From: Phytophthora hibernalis
Taxonomy: Eukaryota; Oomycota; Peronosporomycetes; Peronosporales; Peronosporaceae
Direction of reading: 5' to 3'
Length of the DNA stretch: 64,000 nucleotides
Assembly (NCBI GenBank): GCA_012656075.1
Contig: JAAKBF010000324.1
Location: forward strand, 1-64,000
Positions within the stretch are counted from its first letter, which is position 1, and each line of letters starts with the position of its first letter. Made by a program: the position numbers and the translations under genes. Of the stretch, positions 23,273-35,481 are shown one piece after another. The notes under the pieces were generated by a model. The model had not been told where the DNA came from, ran no database searches, and saw nothing but the letters and a program-made list of their open reading frames with translations.

Positions 23273-23345
23273 TCCCAAATAGTCTAGGCGGTTAGGATAC
23301 GTGGCTTTCACCCACGCGACCCGGGTTCGAGTCCCGGTTTGGGAA
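23273..23345 (+). tRNA. tRNA-Glu(UUC), array copy 57
   Basis: As copy 28. Confidence 0.95.
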
Positions 23346-23679
23346 TGTTGCTTTTCCACTCCTGCCACTGCCTCGCACCGGATGGACGCGCTTTATGCTG
23401 GGCATCGCCGTGACAGGACAGTCAGTCACTGCTACGCGGCGGGGCTGACGTTGGGCGACCTGTGTGGCGCGTCACAACCTGCCAACGGGGTCGGGAAAAG
23501 CGTGGTGGCGAATTGGTGTCCCCAGACGTCGTGGGGCCACGGGCGAGCGCTGAGCGGGCGCGCGAGACGATGGCGGGCGCTATGCGGTGTAGGGTGGTGG
23601 CTTGCGGTGTGTGAAAGACGCGTAATGGGGTTGTGTTGCGGCGTCGAGTCCGTTAGTCGAGTCGGTTAAGAGAAGGTGC

Positions 23680-23752
23680 TCCCAAATAGTCTAGGCGGTT
23701 AGGATACGTGGCTTTCACCCACGCGACCCGGGTTCGAGTCCCGGTTTGGGAA
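23680..23752 (+). tRNA. tRNA-Glu(UUC), array copy 58
   Basis: As copy 28. Confidence 0.95.
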
Positions 23753-24086
23753 TGTTGCTTTTCCACTCCTGCCACTGCCTCGCACCGGATGGACGCGCTT
23801 TATGCTGGGCATCGCCGTGACAGGACAGTCAGTCACTGCTACGCGGCGGGGCTGACGTTGGGCGACCTGTGTGGCGCGTCACAACCTGCCAACGGGGTCG
23901 GGAAAAGCGTGGTGGCGAATTGGTGTCCCCAGACGTCGTGGGGCCACGGGCGAGCGCTGAGCGGGCGCGCGAGACGATGGCGGGCGCTATGCGGTGTAGG
24001 GTGGTGGCTTGCGGTGTGTGAAAGACGCGTAATGGGGTTGTGTTGCGGCGTCGAGTCCGTTAGTCGAGTCGGTTAAGAGAAGGTGC

Positions 24087-24159
24087 TCCCAAATAGTCTA
24101 GGCGGTTAGGATACGTGGCTTTCACCCACGCGACCCGGGTTCGAGTCCCGGTTTGGGAA
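24087..24159 (+). tRNA. tRNA-Glu(UUC), array copy 59
   Basis: As copy 28. Confidence 0.95.
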
Positions 24160-24493
24160 TGTTGCTTTTCCACTCCTGCCACTGCCTCGCACCGGATGGA
24201 CGCGCTTTATGCTGGGCATCGCCGTGACAGGACAGTCAGTCACTGCTACGCGGCGGGGCTGACGTTGGGCGACCTGTGTGGCGCGTCACAACCTGCCAAC
24301 GGGGTCGGGAAAAGCGTGGTGGCGAATTGGTGTCCCCAGACGTCGTGGGGCCACGGGCGAGCGCTGAGCGGGCGCGCGAGACGATGGCGGGCGCTATGCG
24401 GTGTAGGGTGGTGGCTTGCGGTGTGTGAAAGACGCGTAATGGGGTTGTGTTGCGGCGTCGAGTCCGTTAGTCGAGTCGGTTAAGAGAAGGTGC

Positions 24494-24566
24494 TCCCAAA
24501 TAGTCTAGGCGGTTAGGATACGTGGCTTTCACCCACGCGACCCGGGTTCGAGTCCCGGTTTGGGAA
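24494..24566 (+). tRNA. tRNA-Glu(UUC), array copy 60
   Basis: As copy 28. Confidence 0.95.
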
Positions 24567-24900
24567 TGTTGCTTTTCCACTCCTGCCACTGCCTCGCACC
24601 GGATGGACGCGCTTTATGCTGGGCATCGCCGTGACAGGACAGTCAGTCACTGCTACGCGGCGGGGCTGACGTTGGGCGACCTGTGTGGCGCGTCACAACC
24701 TGCCAACGGGGTCGGGAAAAGCGTGGTGGCGAATTGGTGTCCCCAGACGTCGTGGGGCCACGGGCGAGCGCTGAGCGGGCGCGCGAGACGATGGCGGGCG
24801 CTATGCGGTGTAGGGTGGTGGCTTGCGGTGTGTGAAAGACGCGTAATGGGGTTGTGTTGCGGCGTCGAGTCCGTTAGTCGAGTCGGTTAAGAGAAGGTGC

Positions 24901-24973
24901 TCCCAAATAGTCTAGGCGGTTAGGATACGTGGCTTTCACCCACGCGACCCGGGTTCGAGTCCCGGTTTGGGAA
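24901..24973 (+). tRNA. tRNA-Glu(UUC), array copy 61
   Basis: As copy 28. Confidence 0.95.
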
Positions 24974-25307
24974 TGTTGCTTTTCCACTCCTGCCACTGCC
25001 TCGCACCGGATGGACGCGCTTTATGCTGGGCATCGCCGTGACAGGACAGTCAGTCACTGCTACGCGGCGGGGCTGACGTTGGGCGACCTGTGTGGCGCGT
25101 CACAACCTGCCAACGGGGTCGGGAAAAGCGTGGTGGCGAATTGGTGTCCCCAGACGTCGTGGGGCCACGGGCGAGCGCTGAGCGGGCGCGCGAGACGATG
25201 GCGGGCGCTATGCGGTGTAGGGTGGTGGCTTGCGGTGTGTGAAAGACGCGTAATGGGGTTGTGTTGCGGCGTCGAGTCCGTTAGTCGAGTCGGTTAAGAG
25301 AAGGTGC

Positions 25308-25380
25308 TCCCAAATAGTCTAGGCGGTTAGGATACGTGGCTTTCACCCACGCGACCCGGGTTCGAGTCCCGGTTTGGGAA
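25308..25380 (+). tRNA. tRNA-Glu(UUC), array copy 62
   Basis: As copy 28. Confidence 0.95.
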
Positions 25381-25714
25381 TGTTGCTTTTCCACTCCTGC
25401 CACTGCCTCGCACCGGATGGACGCGCTTTATGCTGGGCATCGCCGTGACAGGACAGTCAGTCACTGCTACGCGGCGGGGCTGACGTTGGGCGACCTGTGT
25501 GGCGCGTCACAACCTGCCAACGGGGTCGGGAAAAGCGTGGTGGCGAATTGGTGTCCCCAGACGTCGTGGGGCCACGGGCGAGCGCTGAGCGGGCGCGCGA
25601 GACGATGGCGGGCGCTATGCGGTGTAGGGTGGTGGCTTGCGGTGTGTGAAAGACGCGTAATGGGGTTGTGTTGCGGCGTCGAGTCCGTTAGTCGAGTCGG
25701 TTAAGAGAAGGTGC

Positions 25715-25787
25715 TCCCAAATAGTCTAGGCGGTTAGGATACGTGGCTTTCACCCACGCGACCCGGGTTCGAGTCCCGGTTTGGGAA
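25715..25787 (+). tRNA. tRNA-Glu(UUC), array copy 63
   Basis: As copy 28. Confidence 0.95.
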
Positions 25788-26121
25788 TGTTGCTTTTCCA
25801 CTCCTGCCACTGCCTCGCACCGGATGGACGCGCTTTATGCTGGGCATCGCCGTGACAGGACAGTCAGTCACTGCTACGCGGCGGGGCTGACGTTGGGCGA
25901 CCTGTGTGGCGCGTCACAACCTGCCAACGGGGTCGGGAAAAGCGTGGTGGCGAATTGGTGTCCCCAGACGTCGTGGGGCCACGGGCGAGCGCTGAGCGGG
26001 CGCGCGAGACGATGGCGGGCGCTATGCGGTGTAGGGTGGTGGCTTGCGGTGTGTGAAAGACGCGTAATGGGGTTGTGTTGCGGCGTCGAGTCCGTTAGTC
26101 GAGTCGGTTAAGAGAAGGTGC

Positions 26122-26194
26122 TCCCAAATAGTCTAGGCGGTTAGGATACGTGGCTTTCACCCACGCGACCCGGGTTCGAGTCCCGGTTTGGGAA
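26122..26194 (+). tRNA. tRNA-Glu(UUC), array copy 64
   Basis: As copy 28. Confidence 0.95.
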
Positions 26195-26528
26195 TGTTGC
26201 TTTTCCACTCCTGCCACTGCCTCGCACCGGATGGACGCGCTTTATGCTGGGCATCGCCGTGACAGGACAGTCAGTCACTGCTACGCGGCGGGGCTGACGT
26301 TGGGCGACCTGTGTGGCGCGTCACAACCTGCCAACGGGGTCGGGAAAAGCGTGGTGGCGAATTGGTGTCCCCAGACGTCGTGGGGCCACGGGCGAGCGCT
26401 GAGCGGGCGCGCGAGACGATGGCGGGCGCTATGCGGTGTAGGGTGGTGGCTTGCGGTGTGTGAAAGACGCGTAATGGGGTTGTGTTGCGGCGTCGAGTCC
26501 GTTAGTCGAGTCGGTTAAGAGAAGGTGC

Positions 26529-26601
26529 TCCCAAATAGTCTAGGCGGTTAGGATACGTGGCTTTCACCCACGCGACCCGGGTTCGAGTCCCGGTTTGGGA
26601 A
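26529..26601 (+). tRNA. tRNA-Glu(UUC), array copy 65
   Basis: As copy 28. Confidence 0.95.
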
Positions 26602-26935
26602 TGTTGCTTTTCCACTCCTGCCACTGCCTCGCACCGGATGGACGCGCTTTATGCTGGGCATCGCCGTGACAGGACAGTCAGTCACTGCTACGCGGCGGGG
26701 CTGACGTTGGGCGACCTGTGTGGCGCGTCACAACCTGCCAACGGGGTCGGGAAAAGCGTGGTGGCGAATTGGTGTCCCCAGACGTCGTGGGGCCACGGGC
26801 GAGCGCTGAGCGGGCGCGCGAGACGATGGCGGGCGCTATGCGGTGTAGGGTGGTGGCTTGCGGTGTGTGAAAGACGCGTAATGGGGTTGTGTTGCGGCGT
26901 CGAGTCCGTTAGTCGAGTCGGTTAAGAGAAGGTGC

Positions 26936-27008
26936 TCCCAAATAGTCTAGGCGGTTAGGATACGTGGCTTTCACCCACGCGACCCGGGTTCGAGTCCCGG
27001 TTTGGGAA
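26936..27008 (+). tRNA. tRNA-Glu(UUC), array copy 66
   Basis: As copy 28. Confidence 0.95.
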
Positions 27009-27342
27009 TGTTGCTTTTCCACTCCTGCCACTGCCTCGCACCGGATGGACGCGCTTTATGCTGGGCATCGCCGTGACAGGACAGTCAGTCACTGCTACGC
27101 GGCGGGGCTGACGTTGGGCGACCTGTGTGGCGCGTCACAACCTGCCAACGGGGTCGGGAAAAGCGTGGTGGCGAATTGGTGTCCCCAGACGTCGTGGGGC
27201 CACGGGCGAGCGCTGAGCGGGCGCGCGAGACGATGGCGGGCGCTATGCGGTGTAGGGTGGTGGCTTGCGGTGTGTGAAAGACGCGTAATGGGGTTGTGTT
27301 GCGGCGTCGAGTCCGTTAGTCGAGTCGGTTAAGAGAAGGTGC

Positions 27343-27415
27343 TCCCAAATAGTCTAGGCGGTTAGGATACGTGGCTTTCACCCACGCGACCCGGGTTCGA
27401 GTCCCGGTTTGGGAA
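27343..27415 (+). tRNA. tRNA-Glu(UUC), array copy 67
   Basis: As copy 28. Confidence 0.95.
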
Positions 27416-27749
27416 TGTTGCTTTTCCACTCCTGCCACTGCCTCGCACCGGATGGACGCGCTTTATGCTGGGCATCGCCGTGACAGGACAGTCAGTCACT
27501 GCTACGCGGCGGGGCTGACGTTGGGCGACCTGTGTGGCGCGTCACAACCTGCCAACGGGGTCGGGAAAAGCGTGGTGGCGAATTGGTGTCCCCAGACGTC
27601 GTGGGGCCACGGGCGAGCGCTGAGCGGGCGCGCGAGACGATGGCGGGCGCTATGCGGTGTAGGGTGGTGGCTTGCGGTGTGTGAAAGACGCGTAATGGGG
27701 TTGTGTTGCGGCGTCGAGTCCGTTAGTCGAGTCGGTTAAGAGAAGGTGC

Positions 27750-27822
27750 TCCCAAATAGTCTAGGCGGTTAGGATACGTGGCTTTCACCCACGCGACCCG
27801 GGTTCGAGTCCCGGTTTGGGAA
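27750..27822 (+). tRNA. tRNA-Glu(UUC), array copy 68
   Basis: As copy 28. Confidence 0.95.
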
Positions 27823-28156
27823 TGTTGCTTTTCCACTCCTGCCACTGCCTCGCACCGGATGGACGCGCTTTATGCTGGGCATCGCCGTGACAGGACAGTC
27901 AGTCACTGCTACGCGGCGGGGCTGACGTTGGGCGACCTGTGTGGCGCGTCACAACCTGCCAACGGGGTCGGGAAAAGCGTGGTGGCGAATTGGTGTCCCC
28001 AGACGTCGTGGGGCCACGGGCGAGCGCTGAGCGGGCGCGCGAGACGATGGCGGGCGCTATGCGGTGTAGGGTGGTGGCTTGCGGTGTGTGAAAGACGCGT
28101 AATGGGGTTGTGTTGCGGCGTCGAGTCCGTTAGTCGAGTCGGTTAAGAGAAGGTGC

Positions 28157-28229
28157 TCCCAAATAGTCTAGGCGGTTAGGATACGTGGCTTTCACCCACG
28201 CGACCCGGGTTCGAGTCCCGGTTTGGGAA
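28157..28229 (+). tRNA. tRNA-Glu(UUC), array copy 69
   Basis: As copy 28. Confidence 0.95.
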
Positions 28230-28563
28230 TGTTGCTTTTCCACTCCTGCCACTGCCTCGCACCGGATGGACGCGCTTTATGCTGGGCATCGCCGTGACAG
28301 GACAGTCAGTCACTGCTACGCGGCGGGGCTGACGTTGGGCGACCTGTGTGGCGCGTCACAACCTGCCAACGGGGTCGGGAAAAGCGTGGTGGCGAATTGG
28401 TGTCCCCAGACGTCGTGGGGCCACGGGCGAGCGCTGAGCGGGCGCGCGAGACGATGGCGGGCGCTATGCGGTGTAGGGTGGTGGCTTGCGGTGTGTGAAA
28501 GACGCGTAATGGGGTTGTGTTGCGGCGTCGAGTCCGTTAGTCGAGTCGGTTAAGAGAAGGTGC

Positions 28564-28636
28564 TCCCAAATAGTCTAGGCGGTTAGGATACGTGGCTTTC
28601 ACCCACGCGACCCGGGTTCGAGTCCCGGTTTGGGAA
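28564..28636 (+). tRNA. tRNA-Glu(UUC), array copy 70
   Basis: As copy 28. Confidence 0.95.
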
Positions 28637-28970
28637 TGTTGCTTTTCCACTCCTGCCACTGCCTCGCACCGGATGGACGCGCTTTATGCTGGGCATCGCC
28701 GTGACAGGACAGTCAGTCACTGCTACGCGGCGGGGCTGACGTTGGGCGACCTGTGTGGCGCGTCACAACCTGCCAACGGGGTCGGGAAAAGCGTGGTGGC
28801 GAATTGGTGTCCCCAGACGTCGTGGGGCCACGGGCGAGCGCTGAGCGGGCGCGCGAGACGATGGCGGGCGCTATGCGGTGTAGGGTGGTGGCTTGCGGTG
28901 TGTGAAAGACGCGTAATGGGGTTGTGTTGCGGCGTCGAGTCCGTTAGTCGAGTCGGTTAAGAGAAGGTGC

Positions 28971-29043
28971 TCCCAAATAGTCTAGGCGGTTAGGATACGT
29001 GGCTTTCACCCACGCGACCCGGGTTCGAGTCCCGGTTTGGGAA
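28971..29043 (+). tRNA. tRNA-Glu(UUC), array copy 71
   Basis: As copy 28. Confidence 0.95.
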
Positions 29044-29377
29044 TGTTGCTTTTCCACTCCTGCCACTGCCTCGCACCGGATGGACGCGCTTTATGCTGGG
29101 CATCGCCGTGACAGGACAGTCAGTCACTGCTACGCGGCGGGGCTGACGTTGGGCGACCTGTGTGGCGCGTCACAACCTGCCAACGGGGTCGGGAAAAGCG
29201 TGGTGGCGAATTGGTGTCCCCAGACGTCGTGGGGCCACGGGCGAGCGCTGAGCGGGCGCGCGAGACGATGGCGGGCGCTATGCGGTGTAGGGTGGTGGCT
29301 TGCGGTGTGTGAAAGACGCGTAATGGGGTTGTGTTGCGGCGTCGAGTCCGTTAGTCGAGTCGGTTAAGAGAAGGTGC

Positions 29378-29450
29378 TCCCAAATAGTCTAGGCGGTTAG
29401 GATACGTGGCTTTCACCCACGCGACCCGGGTTCGAGTCCCGGTTTGGGAA
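29378..29450 (+). tRNA. tRNA-Glu(UUC), array copy 72
   Basis: As copy 28. Confidence 0.95.
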
Positions 29451-29784
29451 TGTTGCTTTTCCACTCCTGCCACTGCCTCGCACCGGATGGACGCGCTTTA
29501 TGCTGGGCATCGCCGTGACAGGACAGTCAGTCACTGCTACGCGGCGGGGCTGACGTTGGGCGACCTGTGTGGCGCGTCACAACCTGCCAACGGGGTCGGG
29601 AAAAGCGTGGTGGCGAATTGGTGTCCCCAGACGTCGTGGGGCCACGGGCGAGCGCTGAGCGGGCGCGCGAGACGATGGCGGGCGCTATGCGGTGTAGGGT
29701 GGTGGCTTGCGGTGTGTGAAAGACGCGTAATGGGGTTGTGTTGCGGCGTCGAGTCCGTTAGTCGAGTCGGTTAAGAGAAGGTGC

Positions 29785-29857
29785 TCCCAAATAGTCTAGG
29801 CGGTTAGGATACGTGGCTTTCACCCACGCGACCCGGGTTCGAGTCCCGGTTTGGGAA
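29785..29857 (+). tRNA. tRNA-Glu(UUC), array copy 73
   Basis: As copy 28. Confidence 0.95.
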
Positions 29858-30191
29858 TGTTGCTTTTCCACTCCTGCCACTGCCTCGCACCGGATGGACG
29901 CGCTTTATGCTGGGCATCGCCGTGACAGGACAGTCAGTCACTGCTACGCGGCGGGGCTGACGTTGGGCGACCTGTGTGGCGCGTCACAACCTGCCAACGG
30001 GGTCGGGAAAAGCGTGGTGGCGAATTGGTGTCCCCAGACGTCGTGGGGCCACGGGCGAGCGCTGAGCGGGCGCGCGAGACGATGGCGGGCGCTATGCGGT
30101 GTAGGGTGGTGGCTTGCGGTGTGTGAAAGACGCGTAATGGGGTTGTGTTGCGGCGTCGAGTCCGTTAGTCGAGTCGGTTAAGAGAAGGTGC

Positions 30192-30264
30192 TCCCAAATA
30201 GTCTAGGCGGTTAGGATACGTGGCTTTCACCCACGCGACCCGGGTTCGAGTCCCGGTTTGGGAA
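30192..30264 (+). tRNA. tRNA-Glu(UUC), array copy 74
   Basis: As copy 28. Confidence 0.95.
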
Positions 30265-30598
30265 TGTTGCTTTTCCACTCCTGCCACTGCCTCGCACCGG
30301 ATGGACGCGCTTTATGCTGGGCATCGCCGTGACAGGACAGTCAGTCACTGCTACGCGGCGGGGCTGACGTTGGGCGACCTGTGTGGCGCGTCACAACCTG
30401 CCAACGGGGTCGGGAAAAGCGTGGTGGCGAATTGGTGTCCCCAGACGTCGTGGGGCCACGGGCGAGCGCTGAGCGGGCGCGCGAGACGATGGCGGGCGCT
30501 ATGCGGTGTAGGGTGGTGGCTTGCGGTGTGTGAAAGACGCGTAATGGGGTTGTGTTGCGGCGTCGAGTCCGTTAGTCGAGTCGGTTAAGAGAAGGTGC

Positions 30599-30671
30599 TC
30601 CCAAATAGTCTAGGCGGTTAGGATACGTGGCTTTCACCCACGCGACCCGGGTTCGAGTCCCGGTTTGGGAA
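30599..30671 (+). tRNA. tRNA-Glu(UUC), array copy 75
   Basis: As copy 28. Confidence 0.95.
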
Positions 30672-31005
30672 TGTTGCTTTTCCACTCCTGCCACTGCCTC
30701 GCACCGGATGGACGCGCTTTATGCTGGGCATCGCCGTGACAGGACAGTCAGTCACTGCTACGCGGCGGGGCTGACGTTGGGCGACCTGTGTGGCGCGTCA
30801 CAACCTGCCAACGGGGTCGGGAAAAGCGTGGTGGCGAATTGGTGTCCCCAGACGTCGTGGGGCCACGGGCGAGCGCTGAGCGGGCGCGCGAGACGATGGC
30901 GGGCGCTATGCGGTGTAGGGTGGTGGCTTGCGGTGTGTGAAAGACGCGTAATGGGGTTGTGTTGCGGCGTCGAGTCCGTTAGTCGAGTCGGTTAAGAGAA
31001 GGTGC

Positions 31006-31078
31006 TCCCAAATAGTCTAGGCGGTTAGGATACGTGGCTTTCACCCACGCGACCCGGGTTCGAGTCCCGGTTTGGGAA
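31006..31078 (+). tRNA. tRNA-Glu(UUC), array copy 76
   Basis: As copy 28. Confidence 0.95.
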
Positions 31079-31412
31079 TGTTGCTTTTCCACTCCTGCCA
31101 CTGCCTCGCACCGGATGGACGCGCTTTATGCTGGGCATCGCCGTGACAGGACAGTCAGTCACTGCTACGCGGCGGGGCTGACGTTGGGCGACCTGTGTGG
31201 CGCGTCACAACCTGCCAACGGGGTCGGGAAAAGCGTGGTGGCGAATTGGTGTCCCCAGACGTCGTGGGGCCACGGGCGAGCGCTGAGCGGGCGCGCGAGA
31301 CGATGGCGGGCGCTATGCGGTGTAGGGTGGTGGCTTGCGGTGTGTGAAAGACGCGTAATGGGGTTGTGTTGCGGCGTCGAGTCCGTTAGTCGAGTCGGTT
31401 AAGAGAAGGTGC

Positions 31413-31485
31413 TCCCAAATAGTCTAGGCGGTTAGGATACGTGGCTTTCACCCACGCGACCCGGGTTCGAGTCCCGGTTTGGGAA
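31413..31485 (+). tRNA. tRNA-Glu(UUC), array copy 77
   Basis: As copy 28. Confidence 0.95.
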
Positions 31486-31819
31486 TGTTGCTTTTCCACT
31501 CCTGCCACTGCCTCGCACCGGATGGACGCGCTTTATGCTGGGCATCGCCGTGACAGGACAGTCAGTCACTGCTACGCGGCGGGGCTGACGTTGGGCGACC
31601 TGTGTGGCGCGTCACAACCTGCCAACGGGGTCGGGAAAAGCGTGGTGGCGAATTGGTGTCCCCAGACGTCGTGGGGCCACGGGCGAGCGCTGAGCGGGCG
31701 CGCGAGACGATGGCGGGCGCTATGCGGTGTAGGGTGGTGGCTTGCGGTGTGTGAAAGACGCGTAATGGGGTTGTGTTGCGGCGTCGAGTCCGTTAGTCGA
31801 GTCGGTTAAGAGAAGGTGC

Positions 31820-31892
31820 TCCCAAATAGTCTAGGCGGTTAGGATACGTGGCTTTCACCCACGCGACCCGGGTTCGAGTCCCGGTTTGGGAA
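31820..31892 (+). tRNA. tRNA-Glu(UUC), array copy 78
   Basis: As copy 28. Confidence 0.95.
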
Positions 31893-32226
31893 TGTTGCTT
31901 TTCCACTCCTGCCACTGCCTCGCACCGGATGGACGCGCTTTATGCTGGGCATCGCCGTGACAGGACAGTCAGTCACTGCTACGCGGCGGGGCTGACGTTG
32001 GGCGACCTGTGTGGCGCGTCACAACCTGCCAACGGGGTCGGGAAAAGCGTGGTGGCGAATTGGTGTCCCCAGACGTCGTGGGGCCACGGGCGAGCGCTGA
32101 GCGGGCGCGCGAGACGATGGCGGGCGCTATGCGGTGTAGGGTGGTGGCTTGCGGTGTGTGAAAGACGCGTAATGGGGTTGTGTTGCGGCGTCGAGTCCGT
32201 TAGTCGAGTCGGTTAAGAGAAGGTGC

Positions 32227-32299
32227 TCCCAAATAGTCTAGGCGGTTAGGATACGTGGCTTTCACCCACGCGACCCGGGTTCGAGTCCCGGTTTGGGAA
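32227..32299 (+). tRNA. tRNA-Glu(UUC), array copy 79
   Basis: As copy 28. Confidence 0.95.
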
Positions 32300-32633
32300 T
32301 GTTGCTTTTCCACTCCTGCCACTGCCTCGCACCGGATGGACGCGCTTTATGCTGGGCATCGCCGTGACAGGACAGTCAGTCACTGCTACGCGGCGGGGCT
32401 GACGTTGGGCGACCTGTGTGGCGCGTCACAACCTGCCAACGGGGTCGGGAAAAGCGTGGTGGCGAATTGGTGTCCCCAGACGTCGTGGGGCCACGGGCGA
32501 GCGCTGAGCGGGCGCGCGAGACGATGGCGGGCGCTATGCGGTGTAGGGTGGTGGCTTGCGGTGTGTGAAAGACGCGTAATGGGGTTGTGTTGCGGCGTCG
32601 AGTCCGTTAGTCGAGTCGGTTAAGAGAAGGTGC

Positions 32634-32706
32634 TCCCAAATAGTCTAGGCGGTTAGGATACGTGGCTTTCACCCACGCGACCCGGGTTCGAGTCCCGGTT
32701 TGGGAA
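32634..32706 (+). tRNA. tRNA-Glu(UUC), array copy 80
   Basis: As copy 28; last unit of the uninterrupted 407-bp run. Confidence 0.95.
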
Positions 32707-33040
32707 TGTTGCTTTTCCACTCCTGCCACTGCCTCGCACCGGATGGACGCGCTTTATGCTGGGCATCGCCGTGACAGGACAGTCAGTCACTGCTACGCGG
32801 CGGGGCTGACGTTGGGCGACCTGTGTGGCGCGTCACAACCTGCCAACGGGGTCGGGAAAAGCGTGGTGGCGAATTGGTGTCCCCAGACGTCGTGGGGCCA
32901 CGGGCGAGCGCTGAGCGGGCGCGCGAGACGATGGCGGGCGCTATGCGGTGTAGGGTGGTGGCTTGCGGTGTGTGAAAGACGCGTAATGGGGTTGTGTTGC
33001 GGCGTCGAGTCCGTTAGTCGAGTCGGTTAAGAGAAGGTGC

Positions 33041-33113
33041 TCCCAAATAGTCTAGGCGGTTAGGATACGTGGCTTTCACCCACGCGACCCGGGTTCGAGT
33101 CCCGGTTTGGGAA
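33041..33113 (+). tRNA. tRNA-Glu(UUC), array copy 81
   Basis: The tRNA reads as copy 2. The unit is 406 bp because one G of a G4 run near 33209 in the spacer is missing. Confidence 0.95.
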
Positions 33114-33446
33114 TGTTGCTTTTCCACTCCTGCCACTGCCTCGCACCGGATGGACGCGCTTTATGCTGGGCATCGCCGTGACAGGACAGTCAGTCACTGC
33201 TACGCGGCGGGCTGACGTTGGGCGACCTGTGTGGCGCGTCACAACCTGCCAACGGGGTCGGGAAAAGCGTGGTGGCGAATTGGTGTCCCCAGACGTCGTG
33301 GGGCCACGGGCGAGCGCTGAGCGGGCGCGCGAGACGATGGCGGGCGCTATGCGGTGTAGGGTGGTGGCTTGCGGTGTGTGAAAGACGCGTAATGGGGTTG
33401 TGTTGCGGCGTCGAGTCCGTTAGTCGAGTCGGTTAAGAGAAGGTGC

Positions 33447-33519
33447 TCCCAAATAGTCTAGGCGGTTAGGATACGTGGCTTTCACCCACGCGACCCGGGT
33501 TCGAGTCCCGGTTTGGGAA
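33447..33519 (+). tRNA. tRNA-Glu(UUC), array copy 82
   Basis: Reads as copy 2; unit 407 bp. Confidence 0.95.
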
Positions 33520-33853
33520 TGTTGCTTTTCCACTCCTGCCACTGCCTCGCACCGGATGGACGCGCTTTATGCTGGGCATCGCCGTGACAGGACAGTCAGT
33601 CACTGCTACGCGGCGGGGCTGACGTTGGGCGACCTGTGTGGCGCGTCACAACCTGCCAACGGGGTCGGGAAAAGCGTGGTGGCGAATTGGTGTCCCCAGA
33701 CGTCGTGGGGCCACGGGCGAGCGCTGAGCGGGCGCGCGAGACGATGGCGGGCGCTATGCGGTGTAGGGTGGTGGCTTGCGGTGTGTGAAAGACGCGTAAT
33801 GGGGTTGTGTTGCGGCGTCGAGTCCGTTAGTCGAGTCGGTTAAGAGAAGGTGC

Positions 33854-33926
33854 TCCCAAATAGTCTAGGCGGTTAGGATACGTGGCTTTCACCCACGCGA
33901 CCCGGGTTCGAGTCCCGGTTTGGGAA
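33854..33926 (+). tRNA. tRNA-Glu(UUC), array copy 83
   Basis: Reads as copy 2; unit 407 bp. Confidence 0.95.
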
Positions 33927-34260
33927 TGTTGCTTTTCCACTCCTGCCACTGCCTCGCACCGGATGGACGCGCTTTATGCTGGGCATCGCCGTGACAGGAC
34001 AGTCAGTCACTGCTACGCGGCGGGGCTGACGTTGGGCGACCTGTGTGGCGCGTCACAACCTGCCAACGGGGTCGGGAAAAGCGTGGTGGCGAATTGGTGT
34101 CCCCAGACGTCGTGGGGCCACGGGCGAGCGCTGAGCGGGCGCGCGAGACGATGGCGGGCGCTATGCGGTGTAGGGTGGTGGCTTGCGGTGTGTGAAAGAC
34201 GCGTAATGGGGTTGTGTTGCGGCGTCGAGTCCGTTAGTCGAGTCGGTTAAGAGAAGGTGC

Positions 34261-34333
34261 TCCCAAATAGTCTAGGCGGTTAGGATACGTGGCTTTCACC
34301 CACGCGACCCGGGTTCGAGTCCCGGTTTGGGAA
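34261..34333 (+). tRNA. tRNA-Glu(UUC), array copy 84
   Basis: Reads as copy 2; unit 407 bp. Confidence 0.95.
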
Positions 34334-34667
34334 TGTTGCTTTTCCACTCCTGCCACTGCCTCGCACCGGATGGACGCGCTTTATGCTGGGCATCGCCGTG
34401 ACAGGACAGTCAGTCACTGCTACGCGGCGGGGCTGACGTTGGGCGACCTGTGTGGCGCGTCACAACCTGCCAACGGGGTCGGGAAAAGCGTGGTGGCGAA
34501 TTGGTGTCCCCAGACGTCGTGGGGCCACGGGCGAGCGCTGAGCGGGCGCGCGAGACGATGGCGGGCGCTATGCGGTGTAGGGTGGTGGCTTGCGGTGTGT
34601 GAAAGACGCGTAATGGGGTTGTGTTGCGGCGTCGAGTCCGTTAGTCGAGTCGGTTAAGAGAAGGTGC

Positions 34668-34740
34668 TCCCAAATAGTCTAGGCGGTTAGGATACGTGGC
34701 TTTCACCCACGCGACCCGGGTTCGAGTCCCGGTTTGGGAA
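34668..34740 (+). tRNA. tRNA-Glu(UUC), array copy 85
   Basis: Reads as copy 2; unit 407 bp. Confidence 0.95.
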
Positions 34741-35074
34741 TGTTGCTTTTCCACTCCTGCCACTGCCTCGCACCGGATGGACGCGCTTTATGCTGGGCAT
34801 CGCCGTGACAGGACAGTCAGTCACTGCTACGCGGCGGGGCTGACGTTGGGCGACCTGTGTGGCGCGTCACAACCTGCCAACGGGGTCGGGAAAAGCGTGG
34901 TGGCGAATTGGTGTCCCCAGACGTCGTGGGGCCACGGGCGAGCGCTGAGCGGGCGCGCGAGACGATGGCGGGCGCTATGCGGTGTAGGGTGGTGGCTTGC
35001 GGTGTGTGAAAGACGCGTAATGGGGTTGTGTTGCGGCGTCGAGTCCGTTAGTCGAGTCGGTTAAGAGAAGGTGC

Positions 35075-35147
35075 TCCCAAATAGTCTAGGCGGTTAGGAT
35101 ACGTGGCTTTCACCCACGCGACCCGGGTTCGAGTCCCGGTTTGGGAA
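35075..35147 (+). tRNA. tRNA-Glu(UUC), array copy 86 (last complete copy)
   Basis: Reads as copy 2 and has a complete spacer after it. Confidence 0.95.
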
Positions 35148-35481
35148 TGTTGCTTTTCCACTCCTGCCACTGCCTCGCACCGGATGGACGCGCTTTATGC
35201 TGGGCATCGCCGTGACAGGACAGTCAGTCACTGCTACGCGGCGGGGCTGACGTTGGGCGACCTGTGTGGCGCGTCACAACCTGCCAACGGGGTCGGGAAA
35301 AGCGTGGTGGCGAATTGGTGTCCCCAGACGTCGTGGGGCCACGGGCGAGCGCTGAGCGGGCGCGCGAGACGATGGCGGGCGCTATGCGGTGTAGGGTGGT
35401 GGCTTGCGGTGTGTGAAAGACGCGTAATGGGGTTGTGTTGCGGCGTCGAGTCCGTTAGTCGAGTCGGTTAAGAGAAGGTGC